This document shows positions 62,901-64,000 of a stretch of 64,000 nt of DNA, piece after piece. The DNA is taken from positions 1 through 64,000 of the forward strand of contig CAVNZM010000014.1 of NCBI GenBank assembly GCA_963693365.1, written 5' to 3'. The notes beneath the pieces were generated by a model. It did no database searches and had not been told where the DNA came from. It saw only the letters and a program-made list of their open reading frames with translations. The DNA comes from Amoebidium appalachense. Its lineage: Eukaryota > Ichthyosporea. Each line of letters begins with the position of its first letter. The first letter of the stretch is position 1. The position numbers and the translations under genes are program-made.

Positions 62901-63524
62901 CCCCCCCCCCCCCCCCCCCAGCCCCCAACCCCTCTCCCTCCCCGAGCATGCAGTCACTGCCATCCACTTTCTGGACATTGCACCTTCAACGCTGCCCCAC
63001 CTGCACAAGTCAAATTAACACCGCATTGCCAGTCCCCCCCCCCCCCCCCCCTCTCCGTCTTCTAATCCCGCTTCCTCGTCCTCCCCTCCCCCCCCCCCCC
63101 CCCCCCATCATCCTCCGCACTTTTTTCTCCCTTTCACCCTCTCCCCCCCCCCCCCTCCTCCCACGTGCGCGCGCGCGCACACACACACGTACAGGCCAAC
63201 CTTATGCCAGGCACGGTAGTAGACACGGGGATCGTGCACCCAACCATCTTCGACTTCTTTCTGTGCAGCCACCAAGGGCTCAAGGGCACCTCCAAACCCA
63301 CGCACTATCTGCTGTGGTTTGATGACTTGGGGTTCACCAGTGACGGCATACAGGAGCTGACAAACAGGCTGTGCTATGTGTATGCCGCATGCACACGTGC
63401 CGTGTCTATCCCTGCCCCTGCCTACTATGCTGACCTGCTAGCTGAGAGGGCCAGGAAGTTGGGCATAGAGGATATGAGGACTGCACTCAAGCCAGAGTTG
63501 GCTAGGAGGGTGTTTTACTGCTAG
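53827..63524 (+). CDS. Argonaute (AGO clade), ten exons, DEDD catalytic tetrad
   Basis: Small-RNA-guided silencing effector. Exons: 53827-54384, 55672-55803, 56538-56768, 57425-57592, 58518-58952, 59524-59743, 60329-60567, 61120-61338, 62023-62301 and 63195-63524; 2811 nt, 936 aa. Residues 1-135 are low complexity (GGGGKGRGG, then Pro/Ala). N domain about 150-305; L1 about 310-365 ([16 protein letters not shown]); PAZ about 380-480 ([28 protein letters not shown]); MID about 590-675; PIWI about 680-936. The guide 5'-phosphate pocket is complete: Y627, K631, Q643, K667, K671. Catalytic residues: D699 (GADVTHP), E739 (HRREDI), D771 (YRDGVGES) and D907 (PAYYADLL), where animal and plant AGOs usually have His. 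Exon 5 uses the AG at 58516-58517; the nearer AG at 58510 would create a stop. The C-terminus VFYC resembles the usual Argonaute tail. Confidence 0.95.
54390..55130. repeat. TG-rich 5' half of Argonaute intron 1
   Basis: GTGTGTGC-type repeats dominate from the donor onward. The 3' end of the same intron is C/CA-rich (55275-55291, 55480-55545, 55655-55671). Confidence 0.85.
55822..56025. repeat. 36-bp tandem repeat, Argonaute intron 2
   Basis: About five full copies and a shortened one of GTTGTGTTTGCTGATAATAC followed by TATCACGAATATATTG. Confidence 0.92.
57328..57420. repeat. (GC)n then (CA)n at the 3' end of Argonaute intron 3
   Basis: About 12 GC dinucleotides followed by about 35 CA, ending ACACCCAG, the acceptor of exon 4. 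Confidence 0.93.
58308..58366 (+). repeat. Diverged 3' part of a poly-C-tailed element (Argonaute intron 4)
   Basis: TTCTACTTTGTACAATGTAA then CCCATTCTAACCCC and a C-run. It resembles the 3' end GTACTTCGTAC...GCATTCAA-C(n) of the family but is weakly conserved. Confidence 0.4.
59913..60300 (+). repeat. ~194-bp tandem duplication, Argonaute intron 6
   Basis: Copies 59913-60106 and 60107-60300 share TTCGTTCTTCCCTTGTTGGG, GGTTGATCGACCATTGCTAT, the CCTCCCTCACACACACACAA block and their C-runs. Only the downstream copy leads to the exon-7 acceptor (60327-60328). Confidence 0.9.
61386..61458. repeat. (GGTG)n tetranucleotide repeat, start of Argonaute intron 8
   Basis: About 17 GGTG units shortly after the donor at 61339. 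G-runs follow at 61479-61501, 61561-61590 and 61699-61728. Confidence 0.93.
61866..61992 (+). repeat. Diverged poly-C-tailed element (Argonaute intron 8)
   Basis: GGAGAATGGACTCTGCTTAA (compare GAGGATGGGCTCTGCTTAT) to GTGAAACACTCTAACCCC, followed by C12 and (CA)n that supplies the exon-9 acceptor. Confidence 0.55.
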
Positions 63525-63609
63525 GCGGTGGGTTAGGAGAGGCAGGATATGAAGCGGGTTTTATTTATTTATTTAATCATCAACTTAGTTGTTTGTTATT
63601 TATTTTTTT

Positions 63610-63640
<31 letters not shown>

Positions 63641-63679
63641 CTTCCTTTCTTTCTTTCTTTCTTTCTTTTTTTTTTTTTT

Positions 63680-63718
<39 letters not shown>

Positions 63719-64000
63719 ATTCAAGGACACGAAATGTGTGAAAATGTATATATATGTAGAAAGAAACGAGGCTGTATTCTTCAAACCTTGCTGGGTATCC
63801 CGGGGGCTAAGGGGGTCTTCTACCCGTTTGCATCTGGTACTAATATTACTAATATCATACCATATATATATATATATATATTATATTGGTGCGGGTAGTC
63901 AACACAGCTGGGAACTTGCTATGCACTTGTGTGCTCTAGTGTGCGACTTATTCCCTGCAGCAAGGTGCTAGTTTGGCATAGCGGATAGCTTTGCTTGGCT
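63525..64000. other. 3' flank of Argonaute
   Basis: T-runs with (TTTC)n (63602-63688) run into a ~30-nt G-run (63689-63718). A (TA)n tract lies at 63861-63881. No AATAAA is visible and no gene starts before the window ends. Confidence 0.7.

Overview
The window is nuclear DNA from a eukaryote, almost certainly a unicellular one. It carries spliceosomal GT-AG introns, TATA/CCAAT promoters, an SR-type exon-junction protein, an Argonaute, a prenyl-cysteine methyltransferase and a Copia-like LTR element. I cannot place the lineage from sequence alone. Genes are far apart, and introns and spacers are saturated with homopolymeric G/C runs (up to about 64 nt), (CA)n/(TG)n tracts and minisatellites. 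Most nominal open frames in the window are translations of these repeats. Exact lengths of homopolymers should be treated with caution.

Layout: 1-2474 repeats and unassigned sequence; 2475-11287 (+) a six-exon ICMT/Ste14 gene of 249 codons; 13691-16822 (-) a two-exon secreted GH20 chitobiase/hexosaminidase; 17938-18130 (-) a truncated LSU rRNA fragment; 19764-20856 a complete 1.1-kb non-autonomous LTR retrotransposon with a 5-bp target duplication; 25315-28075 (+) a five-exon DUF1772-like membrane protein; 32465-33775 an A-rich minisatellite; 36249-37094 (+) an intronless single C2H2 zinc-finger protein; 40071-44644 (+) a six-exon RNPS1 orthologue; 49770-50701 (+) a small unrecognised basic-tailed protein with a 5'-UTR intron; 53827-63524 (+) a ten-exon Argonaute. 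For ICMT, GH20, RNPS1, the small protein, DUF1772 and Argonaute the chosen exons sum to an exact multiple of three, which is an internal check on the models.

The genes are not an operon. Two concern RNA: RNPS1 (exon-junction/splicing) and Argonaute (small-RNA silencing). GH20 is a secreted glycan hydrolase, ICMT finishes CaaX protein maturation at the ER, and DUF1772 is a small membrane protein.

The most notable observations are: (i) a dispersed family of short elements lying in introns, all in the sense orientation and ending in a poly-C tail; (ii) introns whose 5' part is GT/G-rich and whose 3' end is C-run plus (CA)n-AG, so the two ends could pair; (iii) an Argonaute whose fourth catalytic position is Asp instead of the usual His (DEDD); (iv) the intact miniature LTR element primed by a half initiator-Met tRNA.
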